The notes beneath the pieces are model-generated. The model made no database searches and was not told the origin of the DNA. It saw only the letters and a program-made list of their open reading frames with translations. The position numbers and the translations under genes were made by a program. A DNA stretch of 29,118 nucleotides from the IMG/VR virus record IMGVR_UViG_3300033148_003050, positions 1 to 29,118 of that record, one strand, 5' to 3'. Origin of the DNA: a virus. Positions within the stretch are counted from its first letter, which is position 1. Each line of letters begins with the position of its first letter. Of this stretch, positions 10,534 through 17,940 are shown piece after piece.

Positions 10534-10582
10534 TTATCCACAGGGTAGAGGACTTGACAAGAGTTTTAGAAAATAGTATTTT
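10534..10582 (+). promoter_or_regulatory. Promoter with DnaA-box-like upstream element
   Basis: TTATCCACA (10534-10542) is a perfect DnaA-box consensus. Twelve bases after its CCAC comes TTGACA (10554-10559), then a 17-base spacer and TATTTT (10577-10582). Upstream box and spacing match the promoter of the HTH gene at 4100. A transcript from here meets a terminator after about 75 bases. Confidence 0.6.
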
Positions 10583-10607
10583 AAAATAACGCTCTATCTT
10601 TACAAAA

Positions 10608-10661
10608 GACGAGCGACAATGAAGCTGAAAAGTTCGGCTGTATTGTTGCTTGTCTTTTTTT
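10608..10661 (+). terminator. Very strong intrinsic terminator before the head genes
   Basis: GACGAGCGACAAT (10608-10620) pairs with ATTGTTGCTTGTC (10642-10654) using two G-U pairs, and the helix continues inward with AGCTGAA/TTCGGCT to a three-base loop: over 20 pairs in one register, followed by seven T. G-U pairs place it on the plus strand. CGCTC (10590-10594), early in the predicted transcript, can pair with GAGCG (10611-10615) in the terminator's 5' arm, a possible weak antiterminator. The gap 10455-10685 holds nothing else I can identify. Confidence 0.9.
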
Positions 10662-10685
10662 ATTAATTAATCGGTGATAAATCAT

Positions 10686-10961
10686 ATGGCAAACACATTC
10701 GTTAATCTTACCGCATCAGGAATAGTTATTCCAGGCGAGGGAGTATTAGAAAGTATGTATGTCAACAATACTTCAGCAGGAACAATGATACTTTATAGTA
10801 GTCCTTCAACAACAGAAAATCTGGGAACTGTTATAGGCACTACGGATATAACTCCTGCGGCTGGTTTTCATTATTTAGGCAATATACATTCCACGCCTGG
10901 AATATATTGTGCTATTGGTGGGACATTAGATGTAACATTTCATATTAAGGAAAGCAATTAG
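10686..10961 (+). CDS. Small beta-rich virion-type protein, 91 aa
   Basis: MANTFVNLTASGIVIPGEGV, then LESMYVNNTSAGTMILYSSP: a beta-sandwich-like protein rich in T, S, G and I, of the kind used as a head decoration or fibre-attached domain; I recognise no specific family, although similar small proteins precede portal genes in other phages. I choose ATG 10686 instead of the in-frame GTG at 10674 because it follows an AT-rich spacer in the usual manner. It is the first gene after the terminator and five bases before the portal gene. Confidence 0.6.
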   Translation: MANTFVNLTASGIVIPGEGVLESMYVNNTSAGTMILYSSPSTTENLGTVIGTTDITPAAGFHYLGNIHSTPGIYCAIGGTLDVTFHIKESN

Positions 10962-10966
10962 GTATT

Positions 10967-12784
10967 ATGAGTAAATATAATCAAACGATTGGCAACAATC
11001 CGATCGGGGAACTCGTCCGAAAGGCTGAGGCGGATTATACTATAGGGGAAACTACTGTTTCCAAATATGTATCAGAGAACTTCTATGAAGACCTTAATAA
11101 GATAGATGCTTATTTAAACTCAAAGCATATTTCAGGAGATAAGGATTCTCTTGATAGGGATAAGCCGTTTTTTAACATTGTCTTGGCAGCCAGAAATATC
11201 TGGTTCAGGGCAACTGACATTGATAGAAAGAATATACGGATTAAAGCTGGGAAATCAAAGGACTTCTTGGCTTCTTTTTTAGCGACAGTTCATTTACAGG
11301 ATTATATGAAAAGAGAAAACTTCGGGCAGTTTCTTAATGACTGGGGATTAACTCTGGCTTCATACAATTCAGCTGTAAGTAAGTTTGTAGAGAAAGGGGG
11401 CAGATTACATACCATAGTTATCCCCTGGCAAAGAATAATAGTTGATTCTATTGACTTTTACAATAATCCCAAAATAGAGATATTAGAATTAACAGAAAAC
11501 CAAATAAGAAAGAACAAAGCATACGACCAAGATATGGTGGATAAGCTGTGTGAAACTATTGCTGCTAGAGAAATTATTGATAAAACCAAAAAGGATAACA
11601 AAGCAGAATACATCAAGTTATATGAGGTTCACGGAGAGCTACCATTATCATATCTTACAGGAGAAGAAGATGACCAAGATGAGTTTGTCCAGCAAATGCA
11701 CGTTATATCATTCGTAGCAGGAAAGGATAAAGGAGATTTTGATGACTTCACTCTGGTTAGCGGTAGAGAAAAGCAAGACCCTTACTTGTTGACCTCTTTA
11801 ATAAGGAATACAGACGGCTCTATCTCTCTTACAGGTTCAGTTAAGAGTTTGTTTGAAGCTCAATGGATGGTAAATCATTCTGTAAAGGCAATAAAAGACC
11901 AACTGGATTTAGTGTCAAAAGTAATCTTTCAGACATCAGACGGAAACTTTGTAGGACAAAATGCTCTGACTAATATAGAAAACGGAGCAATAATGATACA
12001 TAAAGAGAATCAACCTTTAACCCAGATGGCAAACACTTCCCACGATATAACATCATTACAGAACTTCGGACGGCAATGGCAGTTATTAGCTCAAGAATTA
12101 ACTTCAACGCCAGATATTATGAAAGGACAGAATATGCCGTCAGGAACAGCATTCAGACAGGCAGCCATAATCCAGCAAGAATCTCATTCTAACTTTGAGA
12201 TAATGACCGAGAATAAAGGATTGGCGATTGAGGAAATGATGAGAAAATATATAATCCCTTTCCTTAAAAAGAAAATGGATACATCAGAAGAAGTATCAGC
12301 TACTTTAGAGGATTATGATATTACCAAGATTGATTCAATATATATCCCCAATGAGGCAGTCCGCAGGTTTAATAAAAAGTCAGTTGAAGCCGTTATAAAT
12401 AGAACGCAGCTTCCAAACCTTGAACAAGAAGCAATGGGAGTTGAACGGGAATTAGGAGTTTTGGGAAACGAAAGATTCTTTAAGCCATCAGAGATTTCAA
12501 CTAAAACTTGGAAAGATATATTCAAGGACTTTGAATGGATAGCAGATGTAGAGATTACAGATGAAACAATAGACAAAGAACCTGTCTTGACAACTTTGTC
12601 AAGTGTATTGCAAACAATAGCGGGTAATCCTATGATATTACAAGACCCAAATGCTAAAATGCTGTTTAATCATATTTTAGAAGAAACGGGTCGTATCTCT
12701 CCTGTTGAACTATCTATTGCTTCAAATCAAAGGACACCAATATCGCCAACGCAAGAAACAACACAACCAGTAGAAATAAAGTAG
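10967..12784 (+). CDS. Portal protein, 605 aa
   Basis: The portal is the twelve-subunit ring at one capsid corner through which DNA enters and leaves. Evidence is position (after terminase, before scaffold and coat), length typical of short-tailed phage portals, and sequence features: DRDKPFFNIVLAARNIWFRA in the wing region, alternating helix/strand in the middle, and the long helical part with ITSLQNFGRQWQLLAQELTS, followed by the 'TPDIMKGQNMPSGTAFRQAA' stretch seen in such portals. The C-terminus, TGRISPVELSIASNQ, is duplicated with different codons at the end of the following HNH gene. This suggests that the portal 3' end was replaced during a homing event. Confidence 0.85.
   Translation: MSKYNQTIGNNPIGELVRKAEADYTIGETTVSKYVSENFYEDLNKIDAYLNSKHISGDKDSLDRDKPFFNIVLAARNIWFRATDIDRKNIRIKAGKSKDFLASFLATVHLQDYMKRENFGQFLNDWGLTLASYNSAVSKFVEKGGRLHTIVIPWQRIIVDSIDFYNNPKIEILELTENQIRKNKAYDQDMVDKLCETIAAREIIDKTKKDNKAEYIKLYEVHGELPLSYLTGEEDDQDEFVQQMHVISFVAGKDKGDFDDFTLVSGREKQDPYLLTSLIRNTDGSISLTGSVKSLFEAQWMVNHSVKAIKDQLDLVSKVIFQTSDGNFVGQNALTNIENGAIMIHKENQPLTQMANTSHDITSLQNFGRQWQLLAQELTSTPDIMKGQNMPSGTAFRQAAIIQQESHSNFEIMTENKGLAIEEMMRKYIIPFLKKKMDTSEEVSATLEDYDITKIDSIYIPNEAVRRFNKKSVEAVINRTQLPNLEQEAMGVERELGVLGNERFFKPSEISTKTWKDIFKDFEWIADVEITDETIDKEPVLTTLSSVLQTIAGNPMILQDPNAKMLFNHILEETGRISPVELSIASNQRTPISPTQETTQPVEIK
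12586..12603. repeat. Inverted repeat CTTGACAA-CT-TTGTCAAG in the portal gene
   Basis: Eight-base arms separated by two bases, within the coding sequence and 180 bases before the HNH insertion point. Could be an operator or nuclease recognition site, or chance. Confidence 0.3.
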
Positions 12785-12788
12785 AATT

Positions 12789-13406
12789 ATGAATACACAA
12801 TTTAAGGAAGGACAAATACCTTGGAATAAAGGAATACCAATGAATAAAAAAACTAAATTGAAATTAAGTAATTTGTTAAAAGGTAGAAAATTATCCAAAG
12901 AACATAAAAGGAAAATAGGATTAAATGGATTTCATTATGGAATGCTTGGTAAAAAGATGTCAAAAGAAACAAAAGAAAAAATGAGTATAGTTCATAGAGG
13001 AGAAAAATCTCATTTATGGAAAGGAGGAATAACAAAGTTATATGCAAGGATTAGAGGTTCGTTTAAGTATCGTCAATGGGTATCAGATATTTTTACAAGA
13101 GATAATTTTACTTGTCAAAAATGTAGTCAAAGAGGCGGAAAATTACACGCACATCATATAGAACAATTTGCAGTAATAATGAAAAAAAATAATATAAAAA
13201 CATTTGAAGAAGCAATGAATTGTGAAGAGTTATGGAATATAAATAATGGAAGAACACTTTGCTTAAAATGTCATAAAAAAACAGATACATATTTAACAGG
13301 AACTATTAGTCCAGTAGAGTTATCAATAACATCACAGCAACCTGTTCCTCCTGCGGTGAGGCAGTCAACGGTCGGAGCAGAGCAAAAAATAGAACCAATA
13401 CAATAA
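12789..13406 (+). CDS. NUMOD3-HNH homing endonuclease with fused portal remnant, 205 aa
   Basis: The first ~80 residues hold NUMOD3-type DNA-binding repeats (LSNLLKGRKLSKEHKRKIGL, LGKKMSKETKEKMSIVHRGE) and the SHLWKGGI motif. The nuclease core follows: FTRDNFTCQKCSQRGG, KLHAHHIEQF (catalytic His-His) and NNGRTLCLKCHKKT. From residue ~168 the protein continues as TGTISPVELSITSQQ, matching the portal C-terminus; this tail is not part of any HNH family. Almost every codon in the shared stretch differs from the portal copy. The gene thus sits exactly at the portal's end and reads through into the old portal 3' end. It starts four bases after the portal stop. Confidence 0.88.
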   Translation: MNTQFKEGQIPWNKGIPMNKKTKLKLSNLLKGRKLSKEHKRKIGLNGFHYGMLGKKMSKETKEKMSIVHRGEKSHLWKGGITKLYARIRGSFKYRQWVSDIFTRDNFTCQKCSQRGGKLHAHHIEQFAVIMKKNNIKTFEEAMNCEELWNINNGRTLCLKCHKKTDTYLTGTISPVELSITSQQPVPPAVRQSTVGAEQKIEPIQ

Positions 13407-13408
13407 TT

Positions 13409-13510
13409 ATGCCTTTCAAGTCAAAAAAACAAAGAACTTGGATGAGAATAAATAAGCCAAAATTGTATAAAAAGTGGAAAAAGAAGTATGGCACAAGAAC
13501 AAAAAAATAA
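13409..13510 (+). CDS. Small basic phage protein of the MPFKSKKQ type, 33 aa
   Basis: MPFKSKKQRTWMRINKPKLY, then KKWKKKYGTRTKK. This pattern, 'MPFxSKxQRxY/W...KPxxxKxWxKKY', is a widespread very small basic protein in phage head-gene clusters. Its role is not established; binding to DNA or to the scaffold is possible. It overlaps the next gene by 23 bases in another frame and starts two bases after the HNH stop. Recognition of the pattern makes it a real gene despite its size. Confidence 0.7.
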   Translation: MPFKSKKQRTWMRINKPKLYKKWKKKYGTRTKK

Positions 13511-14063
13511 ACAACAGAGACAAATGCGTTATACTAATAATGAATTACAGATAATCAAGAATACTTTTGCAGAGAATGATGATTTATTAAAGCGAATAAG
13601 GAAAGTGATGTTGCAGATGCCCTTGAATACATTAGACCTCTCAATACTGGAATTGGGAAAGAAAAAAGAGGTATTAGATATATTAAGGAAAACATTTCTT
13701 CCTACTTTAGACCCAGATGCACCATTAAACCAAGTTGTAGATTTATGGATGACTATTCAAATTACAGATAAAGAGCCGTTTATAGCATTACCACATCTTG
13801 AAGCAAGAAAGAAACTAATTGAGTATTTAGAACAGCAACTTCGTGTATTAGAGGACAATGGAAAAGAAAAGATAAAGTTTTCTGAATTAGTAATTTTTAA
13901 TAAAGAAACATCTGATAGAGATATATATGTTAATATGATAGTTAGAAATACGATAGTAAATCATATAGAAATGCAACTTGCTATGTTAAAGATATTAGCG
14001 GGAATGAAAAGTGAAACATTAGAAGAAACCCAAGAAAGATTAAAAAAAGATTCGTCAAAATAA
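13488..14063 (+). CDS. Hypothetical head-cluster protein, 191 aa
   Basis: An all-helical, charged protein beginning MAQEQKNKQQRQMRYTNNEL with clear amphipathic helices (LDLSILELGKKKEVLDILRK, ARKKLIEYLEQQLRVLEDNG) and ending in MKSETLEETQERLKKDSSK. No family is recognised. Its place between portal and scaffold suggests a minor head or assembly protein. The gene overlaps the end of the small basic gene before it, so the two are probably coupled. Confidence 0.6.
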   Translation: MAQEQKNKQQRQMRYTNNELQIIKNTFAENDDLLKRIRKVMLQMPLNTLDLSILELGKKKEVLDILRKTFLPTLDPDAPLNQVVDLWMTIQITDKEPFIALPHLEARKKLIEYLEQQLRVLEDNGKEKIKFSELVIFNKETSDRDIYVNMIVRNTIVNHIEMQLAMLKILAGMKSETLEETQERLKKDSSK

Positions 14064-14077
14064 TAAATTAAAATTGT

Positions 14078-14713
14078 GTGCCGACACTCCAAACGGCATT
14101 GAGGTATCCAAACCTCTCCAAATATATGGAACAAAAAATTGAGGACAAAACCTCTCCAAATAATGAGGAAGTCAACGAGCCTGAAACCGTTGAAGAACCA
14201 GAAGTAGGGTTGCCAGCAGACCCTGTGGAGGTTGAACCCAAAGATGATGCTGAAGAAGAAGCAGAAGTTCTTAAACAGAAGAATCAGGAACTTTATGAAC
14301 AGCTTAAGAAGGCAAAGGGTTTTATAAGAGATAAAACAGGAAAATGGGTTAAAAAGGAAGCACCAGTTCCTCCTAAAGAAGTAGAAGGAACAGGTGATAT
14401 ATCCAAGACCGAGCTTTATTCTCTTGTAAAAGCTAATGTGCCTGACGAAGATGTTGATGAAGTAGTAATCTATGCCCGTTCACATAAGATAAGCGTGACT
14501 GAAGCTCTTAAAAAAGACGAAGTCAAAGCTATATTAAAAGTGAAAAACGAGCATAGAAAAACCGCAGAAGCGGCAAATACTGGTTCTTCAAGGTCAGGAA
14601 AGTTAAAAGTTTCTGACGATACTTTAGAAGCTAATGCTTCAAAAGGAAACCTGCCTACGGATGATGCGGGTATAGAAAGACTCGCAAATCTTAAAGCAGG
14701 TAAAAAAGGCTAA
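14078..14713 (+). CDS. Putative scaffolding protein, 211 aa
   Basis: Strongly acidic, low-complexity front (NNEEVNEPETVEEPEVGLPA, then DPVEVEPKDDAEEEAEVLKQ) leading to a coiled coil (KNQELYEQLKKAKGFIRDKT) and a basic C-terminal part ending NLKAGKKG, where scaffolds usually touch the coat protein. Gene order directly before the coat gene supports scaffold function. The start is uncertain: GTG 14078 gives a 16-residue front (MPTLQTALRYPNLSKY), or ATG 14126 would start at MEQKIEDK. Neither has a Shine-Dalgarno sequence. Confidence 0.65.
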   Translation: MPTLQTALRYPNLSKYMEQKIEDKTSPNNEEVNEPETVEEPEVGLPADPVEVEPKDDAEEEAEVLKQKNQELYEQLKKAKGFIRDKTGKWVKKEAPVPPKEVEGTGDISKTELYSLVKANVPDEDVDEVVIYARSHKISVTEALKKDEVKAILKVKNEHRKTAEAANTGSSRSGKLKVSDDTLEANASKGNLPTDDAGIERLANLKAGKKG

Positions 14714-14744
14714 ACAACAGGTCGAGTTTAGAATCGGTGTTGTT
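14713..14744 (+). other. Hairpin before the coat protein gene
   Basis: AACAACA (14713-14719) pairs with TGTTGTT (14738-14744), with a weak inner CGA/TCG. It sits in the 55-base gap before the coat gene start and contains AGGTCGAG. Possibly an mRNA stabiliser or processing site that raises coat expression. Confidence 0.4.
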
Positions 14745-14768
14745 AATTAAATGATAAGATAAAGATTT

Positions 14769-15635
14769 ATGGCTAACACAATAGGAACAACTACTTGGAG
14801 AAACAAATACCGTTCTAATGTTATTGCACAGGCATTGAGGAGAATGTTGATTGCCGAGAAAATCTGTCAAGTTGATAGAACAGACAACAAATACATCTAC
14901 AATCCTTATGGGTCAGCTCCAACTACATTGGTTCAACCATTAGTAGGAACTTACGCTATTTCAACTTATACAACGACTAATGATACCTTGACAGTTACTG
15001 ATGAGTTTATAGTAGCAGAACATATCTATGACTTTGAAGAGACATTGGCAAACTTTGACTTGTTTGCTTCAAGGACAAATGAAATGGCTGCTTCAGTTGC
15101 GACAGCGATTGATAAGTATGTGTTGAATAACCTTCTTGAATTAGGAACAGGCACATATTCAACTCCATCAGGCGGATTTACAACTGCAGCGAACCTGAAT
15201 GTTATTATGTCCAACCTTATTTCAAAGGTAGCAGGATATACTGATGTTTATAAAGGTTTATTCTTGGTTCTTGAAAACTCTGATATTACTGGTGTTATTC
15301 AAGCACAGGCGACCAACGGTTTCTCATTTGCGGATGCAGCTCTTAACAATGGATTTCTTAACTCCTATATGGGAGTAGACATCTATGTTACGAGAGATAG
15401 CACATTCGGTGCTTCTACTGGTGATACATCAGGATCAACAACTTGGTCTAATTCCGATCACAGAGTATTCGGAGTAAAAGGTGTGTCAACCTATGCTGCT
15501 CCAAGAGGGATAAAGTTTGAAGAGAAGATGGTGACTGGAAAGACAGGAAAAGAAGTTGTATGTTATGGCTATACAGGATTTAAGTTGTGGCATACGAAAC
15601 TTGCTTTGATAGTAGATATTACTTTAACAAGCTAG
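14769..15635 (+). CDS. Major capsid (coat) protein, 288 aa
   Basis: Coat proteins of the HK97 fold build the icosahedral head. The gene follows the scaffold gene and precedes head-tail genes. Sequence signs are the N-terminal 'TTWRNKYRSNVIAQALRRML', a beta-rich E-loop-like part (TTNDTLTVTDEFIVAEHIYD), the spine-helix segment with MAASVATAIDKYVLNNLLEL, and the C-terminal P-domain-type stretch VYKGLFLVLENSDITGVI through NSYMGVDIYVTRD. Length is ordinary. The order of surrounding genes suggests a P22 coat-like member, which is inference. The TAG stop is followed at once by tandem stem-loops (15638-15714). Confidence 0.8.
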   Translation: MANTIGTTTWRNKYRSNVIAQALRRMLIAEKICQVDRTDNKYIYNPYGSAPTTLVQPLVGTYAISTYTTTNDTLTVTDEFIVAEHIYDFEETLANFDLFASRTNEMAASVATAIDKYVLNNLLELGTGTYSTPSGGFTTAANLNVIMSNLISKVAGYTDVYKGLFLVLENSDITGVIQAQATNGFSFADAALNNGFLNSYMGVDIYVTRDSTFGASTGDTSGSTTWSNSDHRVFGVKGVSTYAAPRGIKFEEKMVTGKTGKEVVCYGYTGFKLWHTKLALIVDITLTS

Positions 15636-15637
15636 GT

Positions 15638-15714
15638 AACTCCCCTAATTATTGGGGGAGTTGAGAGCGTGCCTCTCACCGATTCACGCTCTCTATTTCC
15701 CCCGTAAAATGGGG
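15638..15714 (+). other. Tandem stem-loops after the coat gene with alternative pairing
   Basis: Hairpin 1: AACTCCCC (15638-15645) with GGGGAGTT (15655-15662). Hairpin 2: GAGAGCGT (15663-15670) with ACGCTCTC (15686-15693). Hairpin 3: CCCC (15700-15703) with GGGG (15711-15714). Alternatively GGGGG (15654-15658) pairs with CCCCC (15699-15703) and encloses hairpin 2 as one long stem, excluding hairpins 1 and 3. No T run follows, so mRNA end protection, processing or an expression step-down between coat and tail genes is more likely than simple termination. Confidence 0.6.
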
Positions 15715-15724
15715 ACAGAAATAT

Positions 15725-15937
15725 ATGGCACAACCAAATCAACTAGACCCAAATATAGATAGAATTAGCTTTCGTAATGGAACAGCAGTTATTACTGGTG
15801 GAGTAGCAGTTGGAGATACGGCTATTAAAACGGATGTTGGAACTTTGGCACCTGGCTCAATTTACATATCTTGCTATAACACAGGAACGATATGGGTTAT
15901 GCAAACTACTACTTGGACGCAATTGACAATTTCCTAA
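15725..15937 (+). CDS. Small beta-rich virion-type protein, 70 aa
   Basis: MAQPNQLDPNIDRISFRNGT begins a protein with GGVAVGDTAIKTDVGTLAPG and YISCYNTGTIWVMQTTTWTQ: glycine/threonine-rich strands of the kind found in small head decoration or fibre-tip domains. No family recognised. It lies directly behind the coat gene's stem-loops, where decoration protein genes often are. The start follows an AT-rich spacer (AAATATATG). Confidence 0.55.
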   Translation: MAQPNQLDPNIDRISFRNGTAVITGGVAVGDTAIKTDVGTLAPGSIYISCYNTGTIWVMQTTTWTQLTIS

Positions 15938-15961
15938 AAGCTGATTTATAGTTTTTTGATT

Positions 15962-15983
15962 TTGCCCAACCTTGTGTGGGCAA
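15962..15983 (+). other. Hairpin TTGCCCA/TGGGCAA
   Basis: Seven perfect pairs (15962-15968 with 15977-15983) around an eight-base loop, 12 bases before the ATG at 15996. No T run follows. Could modulate initiation of the next gene or mark an mRNA end. Confidence 0.45.
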
Positions 15984-15995
15984 GATGAGAAAATT

Positions 15996-16157
15996 ATGAT
16001 AGACAACACAAAAAAAATATCTGATAAAGAAGAAGATAAAATAGAAGCAGATATATCATTAGAGTTTTTAGAGGAATACAAGAAACTTGTTGAGAAATAC
16101 AAGAGAGATTTTGCTCAAGGGGAAGTCCATATAGTAAAAATTGAAAAGATAAAATGA
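15996..16157 (+). CDS. Small charged helical protein, 53 aa
   Basis: MIDNTKKISDKEEDKIEADI, then SLEFLEEYKKLVEKYKRDFA and QGEVHIVKIEKIK. Almost wholly charged helix with a short strand-like end. I start it at ATG 15996, after the hairpin; an in-frame GTG at 15972 would lie inside the hairpin. Its TGA stop overlaps the next ATG, so it is coupled to the 286-residue gene. No function recognised. Confidence 0.5.
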   Translation: MIDNTKKISDKEEDKIEADISLEFLEEYKKLVEKYKRDFAQGEVHIVKIEKIK

Positions 16158-17014
16158 TATTCATAGATTTCTACGCTGTGATTAAACAGAGATTGTTAGC
16201 TGAAAAAACGAATGAAATATTAAAAAGGATTAAAAAACAGCCAAGAGGCAGTGCTGAGAATTATCTGCGTTCTCCAATGGGTTTAGAAAACTCATTAAAA
16301 ATTAAAAATGTAGAATTAGCAAAAGACGGAACAATAAGAACTTATGCTGAGGGTAAGAAAGAACCTTTCAGAATGTATCCAGAAATAAAGAGTGTATGGT
16401 TCACAGCTTATTATAAGAGATTTATTACCTTGATACTTCAGAGCTTGAGTGAAATGGGATTAGTGAAAAAGATTATTACATTATTGGCTATAAAGTTTAA
16501 CTTTCATATATTGTCAAAATGGTTTGAACACATCTTTTTCATATATGAATCAACACGAAAAGATGAGAATTATTCCCAGCCAGTAAAAGAGTTTAGAAGA
16601 GTTTTAAAGGGAAGATTAGACCAAAACTTAATAGATGCATTAGCTTTAATTCTTGAATACGATTCAGCTTACAGATACAGGTTTCAGGATATAGTTATGG
16701 AATTGAATAAGGATAATAAACCTGTTGAAGAGATTATAAGATTATTAGATATTCTTAATAAGAGAGAATGTGGAGATGATTTAAACACAAGAAAAAATAG
16801 TAAATGGGGACAAATGAGAAGATTAGTAAAATTAGGATTCTTCTTCTGTCCCAAGATTAAAAAACAGATGATCGCTATCTTAAGAGATATAAATATAGAT
16901 GAGATAAAGTTTTCAAAAGAGGATATTTATTGGATAGCTGAAGATGGATATCCTTTTCAGGGTATGACTAAAGAAGAGCGAAAAGCGGAGAATAAAAAAG
17001 TTTATGGAGAATAA
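16154..17014 (+). CDS. Hypothetical protein in the head-tail cluster, 286 aa
   Basis: A mainly helical, basic protein: KQRLLAEKTNEILKRIKKQP, a middle with hydrophobic helices (RFITLILQSLSEMGLVKKII, then TLLAIKFNFHILSKWFEHIF) and a C-terminal part with DIYWIAEDGYPFQGMTKEER. No known domain is recognisable and there is no clean membrane segment. It lies between coat and adaptor genes, so it may be a minor virion or assembly protein. It starts in an ATGA overlap with the previous gene and ends five bases before the adaptor gene. Confidence 0.55.
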   Translation: MIFIDFYAVIKQRLLAEKTNEILKRIKKQPRGSAENYLRSPMGLENSLKIKNVELAKDGTIRTYAEGKKEPFRMYPEIKSVWFTAYYKRFITLILQSLSEMGLVKKIITLLAIKFNFHILSKWFEHIFFIYESTRKDENYSQPVKEFRRVLKGRLDQNLIDALALILEYDSAYRYRFQDIVMELNKDNKPVEEIIRLLDILNKRECGDDLNTRKNSKWGQMRRLVKLGFFFCPKIKKQMIAILRDINIDEIKFSKEDIYWIAEDGYPFQGMTKEERKAENKKVYGE

Positions 17015-17019
17015 AATAT

Positions 17020-17727
17020 ATGAGTTTAAGCGCTACAAATATATTCGCTAAGATAAATAGTTCCACAGGAGCAAATGATACATCTTATTCATTGGCTAAT
17101 AAAGCAATAGATGTGAATTTGGCACTTGACGATGCATTAGCTATTATCTTCTCAATAGGAGGTAATTGGCAGTTTGATGATAATAACCATACAGCAGACC
17201 CGATTATTACTACTAACCTTGTTGACGGACAGAGAGATTATCATTTTACTACTGATGAACAGAGCAATGTAATCCTTGATATTTTAAAGGTTATGGTAAA
17301 GAACTCCGCAAGTGGAGTTTTTCAGACTTTAGAAAGAGTGGATATGCAGAGAAATGCTCCTGATAGTATGAATGACGGGCAGAATCTTGAAGGAGTCCCA
17401 ACCAAATATGCTTTAACTGGTAATGGCATATTCCTTGATTTAATACCGAGCTACAATTCAACTAATGGATTAAAAATATATATAAATAGGGAAGCATCAT
17501 ATTTTGCAAGTGATGATACTACTAAAGTTGCTGGCATAGATGGATTATGCCACGACTTTTTATATCTAAAACCCGCTTATGAATATGCGAGGAATCACAA
17601 TCTGGCAGTAAGAGAGGCACTTTTCAGGGATTTACAAGTAGCAATTCAAAAAATTAAAGACAGGTATAAAATAAAAGAAAGAGATGTAATAAGTCGGTTA
17701 ATTCCAAATGTAGAGGATAATCGTTAA
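17020..17727 (+). CDS. Head-to-tail adaptor (P22 gp4-like), 235 aa
   Basis: Proteins of this kind form the ring that joins the portal to the tail in short-tailed phages. The helical front (NKAIDVNLALDDALAIIFSI) is followed by LVDGQRDYHFTTDEQSNVIL and PTKYALTGNGIFLDLIPSYN, the 'D-G-Q-x-D-Y...P..Y.l.gn.i.l.P' pattern I associate with these adaptors, and a C-terminal helix hairpin ending KDRYKIKERDVISRLIPNV. Position after the coat gene agrees with P22-like order. Assignment is by pattern and order. Confidence 0.65.
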   Translation: MSLSATNIFAKINSSTGANDTSYSLANKAIDVNLALDDALAIIFSIGGNWQFDDNNHTADPIITTNLVDGQRDYHFTTDEQSNVILDILKVMVKNSASGVFQTLERVDMQRNAPDSMNDGQNLEGVPTKYALTGNGIFLDLIPSYNSTNGLKIYINREASYFASDDTTKVAGIDGLCHDFLYLKPAYEYARNHNLAVREALFRDLQVAIQKIKDRYKIKERDVISRLIPNVEDNR

Positions 17728-17728
17728 T

Positions 17729-17938
17729 ATGGCATTTACCAATCAGGAAAAATCATATTCTACTTATGCTGGTGCAACTACTTATGTTGTTGGAGATGTA
17801 GTATCTTATATTAATGAGCTATATATCTGTACTGCAGAATCCACAGGAAATCTGCCAACTGATACTGATTATTGGGATGATTATTATACAAATGCGTCAA
17901 AGAACAATATAAGTCCAACTAATCAAACAAAAAGTTAA
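17729..17938 (+). CDS. Carbohydrate-binding-like small protein, 69 aa
   Basis: AGATTYVVGDVVSYINELYI, then CTAESTGNLPTDTDYWDDYY: the spacing of G-D-V-V-x-Y...L-Y-x-C...S-T-G-N-x-P...Y-W is that of chitin-binding type 3/CBM5-12-like modules, which phages use as small surface domains. Aromatic residues for sugar contact are present. The gene follows the adaptor gene by one base in the TAAT-ATG junction and ends two bases before the next. Probably virion-attached; the ligand is unknown. Confidence 0.6.
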   Translation: MAFTNQEKSYSTYAGATTYVVGDVVSYINELYICTAESTGNLPTDTDYWDDYYTNASKNNISPTNQTKS

Positions 17939-17940
17939 AT

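Noticed and set aside
10619-10666. 15-codon frame MKLKSSAVLLLVFFY inside the terminator
   Set aside because: It looks like a signal-type peptide, but it is wholly made of the terminator stem and its T-run and has no ribosome binding site; the hairpin explains the sequence better.
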